A stretch of DNA of 64,000 bases from Litsea cubeba (GCA_012931725.1 CM022948.1:62969222-63033221); one strand, 5' to 3'. Shown: positions 9,841 to 22,147, counted from the stretch's first letter. The notes: a model not told the origin generated them from the letters alone. Numbers and translations are program-made.

Positions 9841-10997
9841 TTCACAAAAAGACATAAATAAAAACCCATTCTCAAGTAAAAACACAAAAACAAAGACATC
9901 ATAAATAAAACCCTTTTTTTTAATATTAAACCCAATTTCTCATGTAATAATATGAAAAATTAGAGATCAAATAATCAAGCTTAAAACCAAGTAAAACCAT
10001 TTTTACCATTTCATCATGGATTCCTAGGAGTTCAATTCCATTCATGCAAACAGTCCCAGGAAGACTTAAAATGGCCAAAAAGAATGTGAACAGACGCTTC
10101 ATTTTCTCAATTTTTTGAGAATTTTTATGAATGGTATTGGAACCCATTTTACAGTGGATTCATAGGAATTTTAATCACGTGAACAAATCATCTCTAATGA
10201 CTTCAAAGTCAAAACGCATTTGACAATACAGGTTTTCTTTTAGATTTTTGAAGATGGGTATCCAAAGTCAATTTACTATAATTCCCTAGCAATTCAATTC
10301 CATGACTTCCTAGATTTTTACAAGAATTTGATTTATGAAAAATTTGATAGAAAAAAATAATCATTTTTCTTCCAGAGGCATTCACAAAGTTCAACAATTG
10401 ACTTGACTAGAAGTGCAGAACTCTATGACTTTAGAATGACTTTGATGAAAGGAATAACCAATTTCTGGTTGTAACTTTACAATGCCCGCCATCTGTTTCA
10501 AGGGATTTATCCACACTTGCGAAAAGGCTTTTCAAAATGCATATAATAAGTACAGTTGCAGAAAAGTAGCGAATGAGATATGAATGTTATCAAGAAGGGT
10601 TTCCAAATCATCGAAGAGGCAAGAGAAAATGTAGATCTACCGTATAGGAAAATATTCTCCCGCGTGCAGTTCTCGTGCAAACCGTTCTCAGGATTGATTC
10701 TAGTGATTTTAAATAAGTGGGGCCTGTCTCTTACACCAGTCTTGTGCACAGTTCGCATGAGAACTATGTGCAAGAGATCAAAGTCCCTACTGTATAATTA
10801 TAATATTTGTGAAAAAAGATCTGGATCTACAAAAAATGAGCAAATTTTTAGTGATGAAAATTCCTAGAGAGAGATTTGATGCAGTGAATTCTGACTTAAA
10901 GAAACCAGCATTTTCTAAGGAGGAAGAAATGCTTCGATTTACGCAAGCAAAAATTACCAGTGAACCGTACAACTAGAGGATAGTCCATGATAATGTG

Positions 10998-10998
10998 G

Positions 10999-11032
<34 letters not shown>

Positions 11033-11175
11033 GAGGGGGGATATGGGATTTTATAGTGCATGTGGATACATTCAGGAGAGATGAATGATGGGGAAAGTGG
11101 GAAATTCACAGAGGGAAGGGGAAGAGGAGGGGAGGGGGTGGGGGTGGGGTTGTGGAGAGGGGGATGGGGAGAGAG
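10998..11175 (+). repeat. (TA)n(GA)n microsatellite and G-rich tract
   Basis: TA repeats are followed by GA repeats (to about 11032). After a short gap there is a purine block (about 11086-11175) with many runs of three to five G, the pattern that permits G-quadruplexes. Confidence 0.8.
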
Positions 11176-11413
11176 GGTTAACAGAGGAAATATGGCGTTG
11201 GACAGCCTGAGTGCTTCCACGGTTCCAGTGAGTTTTTTTTTTTTTAAACAACTTATTTTTGTTTTGGAAGTCTCAATCCCATAAGCTATGTTTCCATCGA
11301 TCTTTCGGTGAAAAACAGATTTGGAAAAGTAGATAAACACATCCAAACACATTTCTACCTTCTGGTCTCGTGGGAACACATAAACATCTTAGGGGCACTA
11401 TGCCAAACAGGCC

Positions 11414-12131
11414 CTAAGTTGTCCACACCACTCAACCACGAGAGTGTTGGCTTTGAAGGCTATATGATTGTTGAAACAATATTTTAAACACTAGGAATAA
11501 CCCGAACTAAATTCTTTGAAGTCTAGGCCATAAGCTTAACATGCAGCCAATCATATGAAGACATTATACCTATCTGATGCATCATATCAAACATTTCCAT
11601 AAAAGATTATCATTGTCATCAAAGCCTTATCGATTATCTCAACTATCTGAGTCAAATTTGTGATTTATGTTTCTTCTCTTATCCTTATTTACTATTTAAG
11701 ACTGTTGTATGCCACTCCCTAATCTATAATGTCATTTTTTACTACGTCGTTCCGTATCTTTATTGGTCTTCCTCTTCTCCTAGATCCCATGCTAGTAATA
11801 CCTCAATTCGTCATACAATGACACAAGTTCATGTTTTGTATAATGAATAATCATTTCCGTCACTTCTGAAAAGAAAAAAAAAAAAAGAAAAAGAAACAAG
11901 AACAACACACATTGCATTGAGAACTGGTTCCTTGAAATTGATACTAGCGAGAGGGTTTTTAACATATGATGGGGACAAACCATCAAGATTTATAACATAC
12001 AAAATGCTGAATCATATGAATTTCTAAATGAATGACACCTAGGAACTGAAAAAGGCAGATTCTCTTTCTCCGCAAGCTGTTGCATGTTTCAATTTTTAAT
12101 CCTGCTTTGAGTAGATGGCATTCATCTGTTA
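11414..12131. other. intergenic, 3' of the receptor kinase gene
   Basis: No coding or repeat structure apart from an A-rich stretch at 11873-11895. It should include the 3' untranslated region of the minus-strand gene ending at 12132. I saw no decisive polyadenylation signal. Confidence 0.4.
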
Positions 12132-15100
12132 TCATACTTCAGAGACAATGGACCTTTCTTCTTCCTCTTTTATGGTGCTGATCATGTTTGCAACTTGATT
12201 TATGCTTGGCCTAGCCTCTGGAGAAGGATTTATACACTTCAATGCCACCTGTAGGAGGTTCACCATCCTTTCTTCACTTGCACCTTCTGCGAAAAGAACC
12301 TTGTCGAAGACTTCAGCAGTCCATTCTTCTCTAACTACTGAATGCACCCATGTAATCAAGTCGAGCCCATCATTCTGTACGAGCTTCCCCGTCAGAAGCT
12401 CGAGAAGTATGACACCAAAGTTATACATGTCTGCCTTAAAGGGGTAATCAAGGACGTCCCTGCCGTGATCCATGGAGCCCTTATCTTGGCTAGCGGATAG
12501 AAGGGGTTCACTGTTGGCCACCATTAGACCATATTCACTAATGCAGGGATCCATGTTCTTGTCCATCAAGACATTCGAGGATTTTAGGTTACCATGAGCA
12601 ATCCCTTCTTTGTAGAGCTCTTTGTGTATGAATGCCAGACCATGAGCAATGCCAACTGCAACACTCAATCTGCTGCTCCAGTCAAATGATTGACCAATTT
12701 TCGCTCCTGAATTGCATGTCTAACAGAATCAGTAACAGACATTCTTAGACAAGAAGACCTAGTAGGCAGTAAATTGACATGAGGACAAAAACATGCAATT
12801 GAGCTATATAGAACAAGCATAAAAGAAATGCTTCCAGAGATACAGACATTCAACAAAACAGTAACATCCAGCGCAATGGCGGGCAGAAGAAAGAGAGTTG
12901 AAAAAGAGTCCAAGATATGATGGCTAAACAGGGGCTTAAACCACCAAGGAAGGTGGAATGGCACAAGATGTGGTCTTCCATCTGTTTGAAGCCTCACTTC
13001 ACATGACCCCTTTACTGCAATTCAGTCGGGAGAGGAGGCATCTGAGCTGGGCGGTAGCTGCTGAATGCAATTGGAAAAAAATGAGAGAGGTAGAAGAGGC
13101 ACATGATATGTCATGGTAAAGGGGTATTAGTTCCATTTTTTATATGGGCACCTCCTTTTTTCCTTCAGTCTGCTTCTCCTTGGCTTTCATTTACATTGTG
13201 ATTGCCTTTCATTTAAGTCACCAGGCAGAACAAGCGCCCTTTCAGATTGTCAGTTCAATGTTGAGTGATGAGGAAAGAAGGGAGTAGCCCTTTGCGAGGG
13301 AGTCTATTTAATTGAAGAAAGGGAGGAAAGCATGCATGTGGATAGGGTGGAGGAAATGCATGTTGAAAGGGAACAATCTCTATCCATCCATCTGGATAAT
13401 GGGGCTATGGTTTGTCCATTCCTATTCATGGGCTGTCAGTCCATGTGGATAATGCATTAACTCCTTCATTTGATTTCAGATATAATTATTTGCTTAAACC
13501 ATATGTCATAAAACTGTGATTGGCAAGTCCTATAAAGCAGCACTTGGATTTGTATGTGGTATCTTTTACAGCTGTCTTGCCTGTCTGATGTTGATATTCC
13601 TTTGTCCAAGTCTGAGACCAGGTTCTATTTCAGGTATGTTTCTCTGATAATTAAATGGTGCGCTTTTTTTTTTTCACCAAATTCTTTTTGCTTAAACATT
13701 GAATCCAATGGTTTGTGTGAAGGATGCATCAGAGATAATCATGGTGACAGTGCACACAGATTGAAGAAAATCTTTGAATGGAATAGATCGATTTACAACG
13801 AAAAAGTACTGAGGAAACCCCATGGTATTTCAACAACATTTTGCTAAAATAGCTGATGACATACATGATTTTTTTTATAGAAGTTACTGAAGTGTTTTTA
13901 AAATTTGAAATGTCATAACCAATAACTTTTTTTTTTCTTACGCTTTGTTCATGCACTGTCAACATCAACAATATGATCATGATCATGGACTTTTTGGCTT
14001 TGATACCAGTTGCAATTTTAGTGAGGGTAGACGTTAGTTTTAACTCTCATCATCATCATTATCTGAACCTCATCATAAATCTTGGTTAACTAAGATGGTC
14101 TTACTTGTAACTCTAAACAATCTTCGACGAAAAACCTTTCTATGTTAGCTATTGACACAGTTAAATTAAAACTGAAGGAAAAAAATCAAATACCCTCCAA
14201 AAACTTAAAAGAAGAAAAGAAAAGTGGAAGGCTCGTATTTTTGCTAATATTGAACATAGCTGATTTGAGATCCATGAGATGAGGCAATGGTGATCTGACG
14301 ATTGGTATAGAAAACTTCAAAGAAGAGTGAACAAACTTACCATTTAGAAGCTTCAGAAGACTTCCATTCTGCTGATATTCATAGACCACAAGCTTCTCAT
14401 CATTGGAAGAATAGAATGCCAAAAGAGGCAATACATTTCGATGGTGTACTTGGTCTATCTTCTCCATCCTTACTCGAAATTCTCCACTAGACATTGCCCA
14501 ATCTTTAATCCTCTTCACAGCCAGGTTACCGTTGCCTTCGAATATCACGTTATACATGCTGCTGAACTTTCCTCTCCCTAGCAGTTCAGCAGGAGCCTTG
14601 AGCAGATCCTCAAACTTAAGGTCCTTCATCGCAGAATTCATTGGAACAATCAGTGATGTCGACATCATAGCACTTTCAGTGGACAAAGGGATTGAATACT
14701 CAGATTTGCTCCCTTCAGCCTTGTAGTCAATATAAACACTACTGGAATTGATGTCGGCTTCTGTTACTTCCTTCTTTCCACCTTCAACCTTTTCAGCGTT
14801 GGTCTTCTTACGAGTAAACATTAAGAAGGCAAAGGCAATCAAGATTGTACCTAGAATTATATAACCCAAGAACATGAGAACCCTTTCTCCTGGACGGATT
14901 TTCGACCGCTTTTTGGGAGACGGTGATGGGGGACATGTGTTTGGCAGCGGTTTGCCACACAACCCAGAATTTCCAGAGAAGCTGCTCACATCGAAACGAC
15001 TAGCAGAATCAGGTATGGGACCGCTGAATTGGTTGAAAGAGATGTTGAATTCATCAAGGTTGGGGAAATTGAACTCTGGTATTCTCCCACTGAACTGATT

Positions 15101-15628
15101 GATTTGGCCGAAGAACGTCTTTAGACCTGAAATGTTGGAAAGATCTGGTAACTCACCGGAGAAGTTATTGTTTGAAACATCGAGCCTCTTCAAGTTATTT
15201 AAGCTGGAGAGTGATGTGGGAATGTCTCCCGAAATCTGATTGTTGTTTACATGCAGACGAGCCAGTCCCATACAGTTTGAAATGTCTCCAGACATCTCCC
15301 CACGAATACTGTTGTTTTGAATGTTCAAGACTCTGAGCGATTGCACCGCACAAAGGGAATGAGCATCGAGAGTTCCATTGAGGCCTAGCCCCTTGAGCTT
15401 TATTTTCTTGACTAATCCTTTTTCACAGTGTATTCCATGCCAGCCACCGGAACAGGGATCTGAGGAATTATTCCAACCCATAGAGGGATTGTTTAAGGGG
15501 TTGCCATTTGATGACAGTTGTTGAAAGAAGTTGAGCAGCGATTGCTTCGTCTCTTCATCTGTAGAATTTGCCGACTGGAGGAGGAGAATGATTGAAAGAA
15601 AGAATACCCCATTGGAGATTCTTTCCAT
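12132..15628 (-). CDS. LRR receptor-like protein kinase, probably catalytically inactive
   Basis: Two exons, 15628-14341 and 12706-12132, give 620 residues. The intron (14340-12707) has donor GTAAGT and acceptor TTCAG, phase 1, and splits the kinase domain after LLKLLN. The protein has a signal peptide (1-22), an LRRNT cap, about five LRRs (80-205), a transmembrane helix (249-271) and a kinase domain. Lys372 of the VAIK position (LAVKRIKDW) is present. HRD is HGN (467-469), DFG is EYG (487-489), and the Gly loop is degenerate (LGRGKFSSMYN). It therefore belongs to the LRR-III-like 'probable inactive receptor kinases' that act as plasma-membrane co-receptors or scaffolds. Another in-frame ATG lies at 15646. 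I prefer 15628 because the paralogue at 22094 starts at the aligned codon and lacks the upstream ATG. Confidence 0.9.
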
Positions 15629-17143
15629 AGTTTGATTTAGGATCATCTAGAGTGTTAGAGCAGCAGAAGTGGGCTGTAGTTGGTTTTCTTTTTCAAGCTT
15701 GAGAGAAGATATGAAGGAGGTCTTTCAGGAACAATGTAAAAGCACCAATGGCAAAATATTTGAGTGGACTGATTTTCCAATGGTGTTTGTCATCTTCTTG
15801 TTTGGGTGCCTCCTGTGATTACAAAGACAATGTAGCAAGCCAAGTCCTGATTCGGAAAACCAAATGGCGGCCAAAGTTGTAATGCCTATCAGGGGAGGCT
15901 GTGGGTCGGGTTGGAAGGGTGACTCGTCTGACCCACACCCTGTTAGGATGGAGTTTATATTTGATCATTGTGCTAACGAATTACTAGTAAACAAAAGTTG
16001 CATGTAAACTGAGTTCCGGATAACTGAGTTCTGAGATTCTAAATTGGGCCTTATGCAGCTTTCATCAGCAGATTCCACTCAATTTGACAATTTGTAGATC
16101 GAGCATGTTTGTGTAATGCTAAGGATTTGCGACACCCAAGGAAATGCCCCTATTTTCTGCAGAGTGCAAAATTCCATGGTTTGAGGTGGCACTTTCTGCA
16201 TGGAAAATTGTGTGCCTAGAATATTCTATGTATGATGGAAATCATTTGTGGTATCTTATATCAAGATCAGATGGATTTGATTTATGATGTGTTTTAGTTT
16301 TACTGCTTACGTTAAGATTGGATTAGTTCCTACTCTGTGAATTGCCAAACTATTCTCAATGAAAAATAGTATATTTATTTATGTAAATCCTAGTCCCAGT
16401 TAGTTTATTATAGGTGATGGTTTTAGAAATGCTTTTTCCACAGAACCCACAAAAACACATGTTAACATGGAATTTCAGCATCACACAAACATACCCTAAT
16501 ACAGATCCAGTCCGATCTGCAGAAGAAACCTTTTTCAGACCCAAACTTTGATCATTCCGCATTGAATGAAACAACACAGTTTGGAATAATTAGATCTGCC
16601 AACTATGATCTGGACTCAACAAAAAGGACATTAAGATAAAACTAAAGAGAAACCCATATAAAATGGAGAAAGAAGAACATAATTCACAACATATCAATAA
16701 AGAACACCTCTATGTAACTTTCTTGTTAACTTATATCATTGAACATTTGAAACAGTATGTTGTGTGCTCCGAACTTGTGGCAAAACTATTTTCTATCATC
16801 AGTTGGGAAGAACGTACAGATAAACAGATGGGAACCTATCTGATCATCTACCCTAAATATAGCTTTCATGGCCTTTGAGTTTGCTGTTGTGGGCCCATGT
16901 TTTGGCCTTTTGTGTGACCTTACCGAAGTGAGCCATGAAAAATTTTCAACTAGAAACTATCATGTGCTTGAATACTAGCCATTGAAGGTCCAAACCAAAA
17001 CTTGAATGGGAGATTTAAAATTGATATTAACCTTTAGATTGGTCCCAACATGAACCAATTTATTCAAATAAATATCATCACCGCCTTTTATAATTGAGCC
17101 TATTGTACTTTTGAGAATCCTACGACAATTTGCAGATAAAAAT
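15629..17143. other. upstream region of the receptor gene, no gene seen
   Basis: The first 100 bases align with the upstream region of the paralogue near 22095-22150, but the paralogue's TATA sequence is AAAAAG here. The rest is AT-rich sequence without recognisable coding potential. Confidence 0.5.
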
Positions 17144-17428
17144 TGTAGGTAAGGAATTATGTGCCAACCCAAAAGCTTAAACTAATAGGTGGAAGGCTCA
17201 AACTGGTATATGAAGCTATTGTCCCTAGCATGCCCAACAAGTTTCATTGACAGGATTGCCATGTGAGCCATACAAGAATGACTAGGGCTACAAAAATCCC
17301 TCTGATACCATGTAAGAAACTACATGTCAACCAAAAAGCTTAAGCTAATAGGTGGAATGCCCAAATAGGTATACGAAGCTATGTCCAACTCAAGACTTAG
17401 ACGATGTGGGATGTGAGACTTTCCAACA
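17144..17428 (-). mobile_element. TRIM-like miniature LTR element, decayed
   Basis: Direct repeats at 17144-17239 and 17311-17428 share the 20-mer-scale block AAGCTTAA.CTAATAGGTGGAA, and both have TG..CA ends. On the minus strand the right copy reads TGTTGGAAAGTC..TTTCTTACA. It is followed at once by TGGTATCAGAG (complement at 17300-17310), an initiator-Met primer binding site. The left copy has an internal deletion of about 25 bp. The interior is only 71 bp. No polypurine tract or target duplication is clear, so it is an old or rearranged copy. Confidence 0.6.
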
Positions 17429-17835
17429 TGATCATACATGGACTTAGGTCTAAACTTCAAGGAATTCCCTCCATCAATCACCAATACGATAAAACCTAGT
17501 GGGGCCCAGCTTATGATCCATCCAAGCGGACCATAAAATAGGGATCCCCCATGATAGTCATGATCCCAGGTTTGGCACCCATCCAAATAGATTGAGTTGT
17601 TGGATCAACTTGCACTCATTTTGAATAGTGAAAACTTGACAGTCATTGATCAAGTGGTTAGGATGATGATCGAAGCCTCTGTCACTATATACGGGTTCGG
17701 TTGGGGGGTTCGCGGGGATGGGGGTATATTTCAATCCCTATCAATCCATCCCCAAGTGGGGCTGTAGGTGGGCCCTTGAGCTCTGTCTGGATTGAGTATC
17801 AAGCCAAAGCAAAGCTTGACAGTGCTTGTCCTTTG

Positions 17836-18974
17836 GGGCACGTTTGGCAACCGTCTTAGGGTAGGATTCCTCGCCCAAAATCCATTATATCACAGATTTC
17901 AAACGTTTGGTTCATCGTGGATTTTTCATCATGGACTGAAGACTTCTGAACTATTGATTATTTGTAGATTATTTGTAGCTTCCGACCCTCCCCCATCGGA
18001 TCCATGGAATCCTCGTTTCGTAAGATTTGCGGAGCTACAGTATTCCGAGACGGTAATTTACGGTAATTTACGGCAACCTGTTTTTGTATTTTTTTATTTT
18101 TATGGGCCCCACAATCAAGATCTGAACCGATGATGTGTTAATAAGGTCCATAACGGCTATGTCCCAAAATTTCAGCCGTTGATTCATCCTAGATCTTGAG
18201 ATATTTGCAAAACCGTCTGGACAGTCACGATAAGACACTGTGACGGTAATGTACAGTTACTGTGTAATGTGGCCCTAATAAGTTTTTGCTTTGGGAATGT
18301 ACCTTTTAGATTTCCTGATTAAGATCCAAACCGTTAGTCACCTTTAAAAACTCCTAAACGGTCACCTCACCAAATATCAGCCGTTAATTCCTCTCATACC
18401 TCGAGATATGTGCCAAATGCGTTGACTGTTACATTAAGACGGTATTGACTGTTACCGTATTTAAGACGGTAATTAAAAACAGAACCTTTTCATTCATTTT
18501 TGTGTTTATGTGGGGTCCACGATCAAGATCCAAACCGGTCATTAGTTCTGGAAGGTCGAACACGGCAAGATAACCAAATTTCATCCGTTGATTCCTCCTA
18601 TATATCGAGATATGTGCCAAAACATCTTACTATTTACACTTAAAGTTTAAAAAATGATTAAAAAAAGTCCCTTTTTCCAAATCTTCTTATTCATGTGGGG
18701 TCCAAAATCATGATCGAAACCAGTCATTAGTTTGGGACGGTCAAACACGGTAAGGTGATTAAATTTCAACCATTGATCCTTACTGTATCTTGAGATATTT
18801 GTAAAAACATCAACTGGATCATATATTCTATAAATTGTAGGAATCCTCCCTCCATCCAAACATGGAACTTTCATTGGGAATCCTACTTGAGGATTGTGGC
18901 TTTCTTTGGAGGTGAAGAGAATCCTCTAAACTGAGGATTCCTCCCCCTAGCATGGACCGTTGCCAAACGTGCCC
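17836..18974. mobile_element. non-autonomous TIR DNA transposon, 1.14 kb
   Basis: The termini GGGCACGTTTGGCAACCGTC and, at the right in reverse complement, GGGCACGTTTGGCAACGGTC form a 20-bp inverted repeat with one mismatch. TTG flanks both ends (17833-17835 and 18975-18977), a possible 3-bp duplication as in Harbinger-type elements. No transposase. Inside are four tandem units. Confidence 0.7.
18100..18835 (+). repeat. four tandem units of about 183-206 bp inside the TIR element
   Basis: The anchor ATCAAGATCCAAACCG recurs at about 18113, 18319, 18523 and 18706. Each is followed by a CAGCCGTTGATTCCTC-like motif and a TCGAGATATGTGCCAAA-like motif. Confidence 0.75.
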
Positions 18975-19389
18975 TTGAACTCCAATCAACCTTGAGTCCC
19001 CAAACATTTTCAAATATATGGAAGTTTTCTTCTTGGAAGTACCTACACGAGCACTTTTTAGGGTACCACTATTAAAGAACAGCCTAAATCAACATACTGG
19101 ATCTTAGGAGGTGTATATTTTTAGGCATTTTGACATACATCAAAAGAAGTGTTAAAAGTAATATATATTCTGGTTTTCTTTTGAGGATATGATCACCTCT
19201 GATGCTATTATAACCCATTGGTTTAATTTTCAAAAACTTGAAAATAAATTAAGTTTAATGATTATTTTTAGAATATATTTGGTAATATGTCAAAATTTCA
19301 AGATTAATATATTGTTAATATTCACTTAAAAGTTATATTTTGTATTAACTATATACATAAATGCGCCTATGCATATCCGACATCAAGCC

Positions 19390-19557
19390 GTTTAACAAGC
19401 TGAGCTTGAGCCAAGCCTAGTTGAGCCTCTAACAAACAGAACTCAGTCTGACAGACCTGAGCTGAGAGAGCCTGAGACTAGCTTGAGCTTGGCTCATGAC
19501 ACAGAGCCAAGATTGAGCTTGAGCCTAGTCGAGTCGAGCTGAGCCATCTTGGCTTGT
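19390..19557. repeat. degenerate GAGCTTGAGCC low-complexity repeat
   Basis: Repeated, irregular GAGCTTGAGCC/GAGCTGAGCC words, followed by a T-rich tract at 19574-19593. The rest of 18975-20640 holds no recognisable gene. Confidence 0.65.
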
Positions 19558-20640
19558 TTTTGCTTTCCTTCTTTCTTTTTTTTTTTTTTTTTGGCATCCC
19601 TATTTTTGGCTAGTTAACAATTATTTTAGACCTGGGCTGACTATAGACTGCTTGAGGGCCTAATTTCAGTCTGGTTTGACTATATGAATATATCCACTTC
19701 TAGAGTTGGACATATGTGGGCATGGTCCTGCACACTGTTTTGGCCTGAGTTTGACCTATTTTTGTGCTTGAAAATTTTACACACTACGAGGCCTTTGTCT
19801 CGGATTGCATATTGGGCCTCATTTGAAATTCAACTATATCAGACCTGGAGCTGCAGAGAATGGGTGTAGTCCAAAATCGATTTGGTCTGGATCTCAAAGG
19901 AAGCTGGGACAAGTTCTCTTAATCTAATTTGTTAGAGCCTAATTTTAGACGGATTTGAGCATGTGTGCATGTTACACAAAGAAAGAAGCTCTGGCCTTGT
20001 ATTAGAAGCAACTGATTAGATCCAATGATTAATCATTAGACTGATCACGAAGAAACAATGACTAATGGGCCTATGAATCCCAATGACGGAGCTAGGAATC
20101 TATTAGAACGGGCATCGACTACATTCATCACATGAATTCGACTCTATAAAGGGCTATCTAAGTGGTTTTGAAGAAGTTGGCCTAAAGCGAACGAGGGCCA
20201 GCTCTGGACATATATGTATATAGCCAGTTCTGAGTAAATCTAGGGCCTGTCTATGCATATAACTGCTGGAGCCTGGGCCTGGTTATGGATTGTTCATGGG
20301 CTTATATCCGTTTAGGTCTGAATCCGGCAACAAGCCCTGACTCAACACCTGAAACCTTTGGTATGACCTCATTCCAATGGCTAGATATTGATGGTCAAAT
20401 CCTCTTTGATTTCTGTGTCATTCCAAATGCACAGTAAGATCATGGCAATAGAGAAGAATTCTTCATTGTCCCAAGATTTCAAAAACAAATCGTGGGCAAG
20501 TTACATCTGATGTTGTTACAGGGGGATCACATAGACGTGGGGTCTACATCTAACGGCTATATATGCACATATCCATTAAACCTTATTGATTGACGTGCAT
20601 CTAAGTGTGATCCACATCCAAGGTTCGCAATTCCATAGAC

Positions 20641-20815
20641 TTTTTTTTTTTTTTTTTGTATCAAGGGTCTCCCGGTACTATATAACCTGACAAGACTATT
20701 TCCGGGCACACGCATGTAACCCACACACACATGCACCGGATGAGTCTGGAGCGAGATTCAAACATGAGTCCTGGGGAGCAAACCCACACCTTATATCAGC
20801 CACCCAACTCCGAAT
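20641..20815 (-). mobile_element. tRNA-derived SINE
   Basis: On the minus strand it has a box A-like GTGGCTGATATAAGG, then a box B-like TGTTTGAATCTC about 40 bp later, a short body ending GGGAGACCCTTGATAC, and an A17 tail (the T run at 20641-20657). The length of about 170 bp fits plant SINEs. The target duplication was not resolved. Confidence 0.65.
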
Positions 20816-21350
20816 AGTTGCCTCCCTTTGCAGACCAATATTACAAAAAAAGTGAAATAAATTTGAAGGTCCTTAGATTTACAAAGAGGAGATGACCGTG
20901 GGGTATGCCTACATGTATGGCAGTACAAGGGACAAGGGAGATGGATCTTTAAGGGCGGGACCCCATAAAAACCCAATAATAGTCCTAGTCCTCCACTTTA
21001 TCTACTCCATAAAAGTTCAATGCTTATACTTTATAGTGCACAGGTTAATAAAAGAGCTTGTCATTTAAAGTTGATGGAAAAACATAAACATAAAGCATTT
21101 CATAACAAAGCAATAGAGCAAAAACATTTTGATGAAACTTCCAGTTTTGGCTCTCATCATCAAGTGTTGAAAAACAAAGCTTTTGTAGTGAAGAATTATT
21201 GCAATATTCCGATTAACCATTAGCCATCTTTCAAGAAGAAAGTGCAGATACATCAACCCCAATGTTCCTTTAGTTTGTAAATGTTCTGATACTGATGGAT
21301 CTAGCCATGCCCAGTACAGACAAGAGTATTCAATATTTTGTTTTCTGTAA
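20816..21350. other. intergenic, no kinase exon found
   Basis: Examined on the minus strand for the transmembrane and kinase parts missing from the gene at 21351-22094. None were seen. Confidence 0.5.
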
Positions 21351-22094
21351 TCAGATATTGACTACAGGAGCAGGAGCAGGAGCAGGTGGAGTCACCAGAC
21401 ATGCATTTGGCAGCGGTTTGCCGCACAACCCAGGATTCCCAACGAAACTGCTTACATCAAATCGACTAGCAAGAACAGGAACTCTACCGCTCAATTCGTT
21501 GAAAGAAACGTTGAAATTCAGAAGGGAGGGAAAATTGAACTCTGGTATTCTCCCAGTGAGCTTGTTGCCTTGACCATAGAACATTAACAGACCCGAAATC
21601 TTTGATAGATCTGATAACTGACCAGAGAACATATTGTTCGAAACATCGAGCCTCTTCAAGTTATTAAGGCCAGAGAGTGACATGGGAATGGATCCCGAAA
21701 ACCGATTGTTGTTGATAAGCAGATGGGTCAATTGCTTACAGTTTGCAATGTCTTCTGGTATTAACCCCTGGATATTGTTGTTTTGAATACTCAGGACATT
21801 GAGGGACTCAACTGCACAAATGGAGTTAGCGTCGAAAGTTCCATTTAAGCCTAGGCCCTCCAGCATTATTCTCTTTACAGATGCTCCTCTATCACATGCC
21901 ACACCACTCCAGCCATGGGAACATGGATCAGAGGAGTCATTCCAACCAAAATTCGGATTGCTTGGGTGGCTTCCATTGGATAGTCGTTGAAAGAAGACGA
22001 GGAGCAATTGCTTCACCCCTTCATCTGTAGAATTTACATTCTGGAGGAGGAGAATGATGGAAATAGAGACTACCCAGATGGAGATTCTTCCCAT
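21351..22094 (-). CDS. secreted LRR protein, truncated paralogue of the receptor kinase
   Basis: A 247-residue ORF aligns from its first codon with the ectodomain of the gene at 12132-15628. It has the signal peptide (MGRISIWVVSISIILLLQ), LRRNT cap with the NSTDEG segment, the SDPCSHGW motif, about five LRRs with the same NNLKRLDVSNN core, and the conserved SFVGNPGLCGKPLPNAC cap. It then diverges into an Ala-Pro repeat (APAPAPAP) and stops, with no transmembrane or kinase segment. It is open and undamaged for its whole length. It could be a secreted decoy or competitor of the full receptor, or a partial-duplication pseudogene. The sequence does not decide between these. Confidence 0.75.
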   Translation of the reverse strand: MGRISIWVVSISIILLLQNVNSTDEGVKQLLLVFFQRLSNGSHPSNPNFGWNDSSDPCSHGWSGVACDRGASVKRIMLEGLGLNGTFDANSICAVESLNVLSIQNNNIQGLIPEDIANCKQLTHLLINNNRFSGSIPMSLSGLNNLKRLDVSNNMFSGQLSDLSKISGLLMFYGQGNKLTGRIPEFNFPSLLNFNVSFNELSGRVPVLASRFDVSSFVGNPGLCGKPLPNACLVTPPAPAPAPVVNI

Positions 22095-22138
22095 AGTTTT
22101 ATGTAGAATGATAGATTTGGTGGAGCTGGGGGCATTGG

Positions 22139-22147
22139 TTTTTATAG
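22139..22147 (-). promoter_or_regulatory. TATA box of the LRR paralogue
   Basis: The minus strand reads CTATAAAAA about 45 bases before the ATG at 22094. The aligned position of the full-length gene reads GAAAAAGAAAA, without a TATA core. Confidence 0.5.

Larger units (their letters stand above)
9228..11413. mobile_element. possible non-autonomous DNA transposon with 16-bp TIRs
   Basis: The ends are AGGGCCTGTTTGGCAT (9228-9243) and its reverse complement (11398-11413). This terminus type is common in plant hAT and Harbinger-like non-autonomous elements. The 2.2-kb interior has no transposase. It holds a minisatellite, microsatellites and a G-rich tract. No convincing target duplication was found, so the pairing of these ends is an inference. 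Confidence 0.45.

Noticed and set aside
13984..14030. PBS-like TGGTATCAAAGC on the minus strand inside the receptor kinase intron
   Set aside because: No flanking direct repeats or PPT were found, so there is nothing to support a TRIM.
15629..15646. Upstream in-frame ATG as start of the receptor kinase
   Set aside because: The paralogue aligns at the next ATG (15628) and lacks the upstream one. The signal peptide is also better from 15628.
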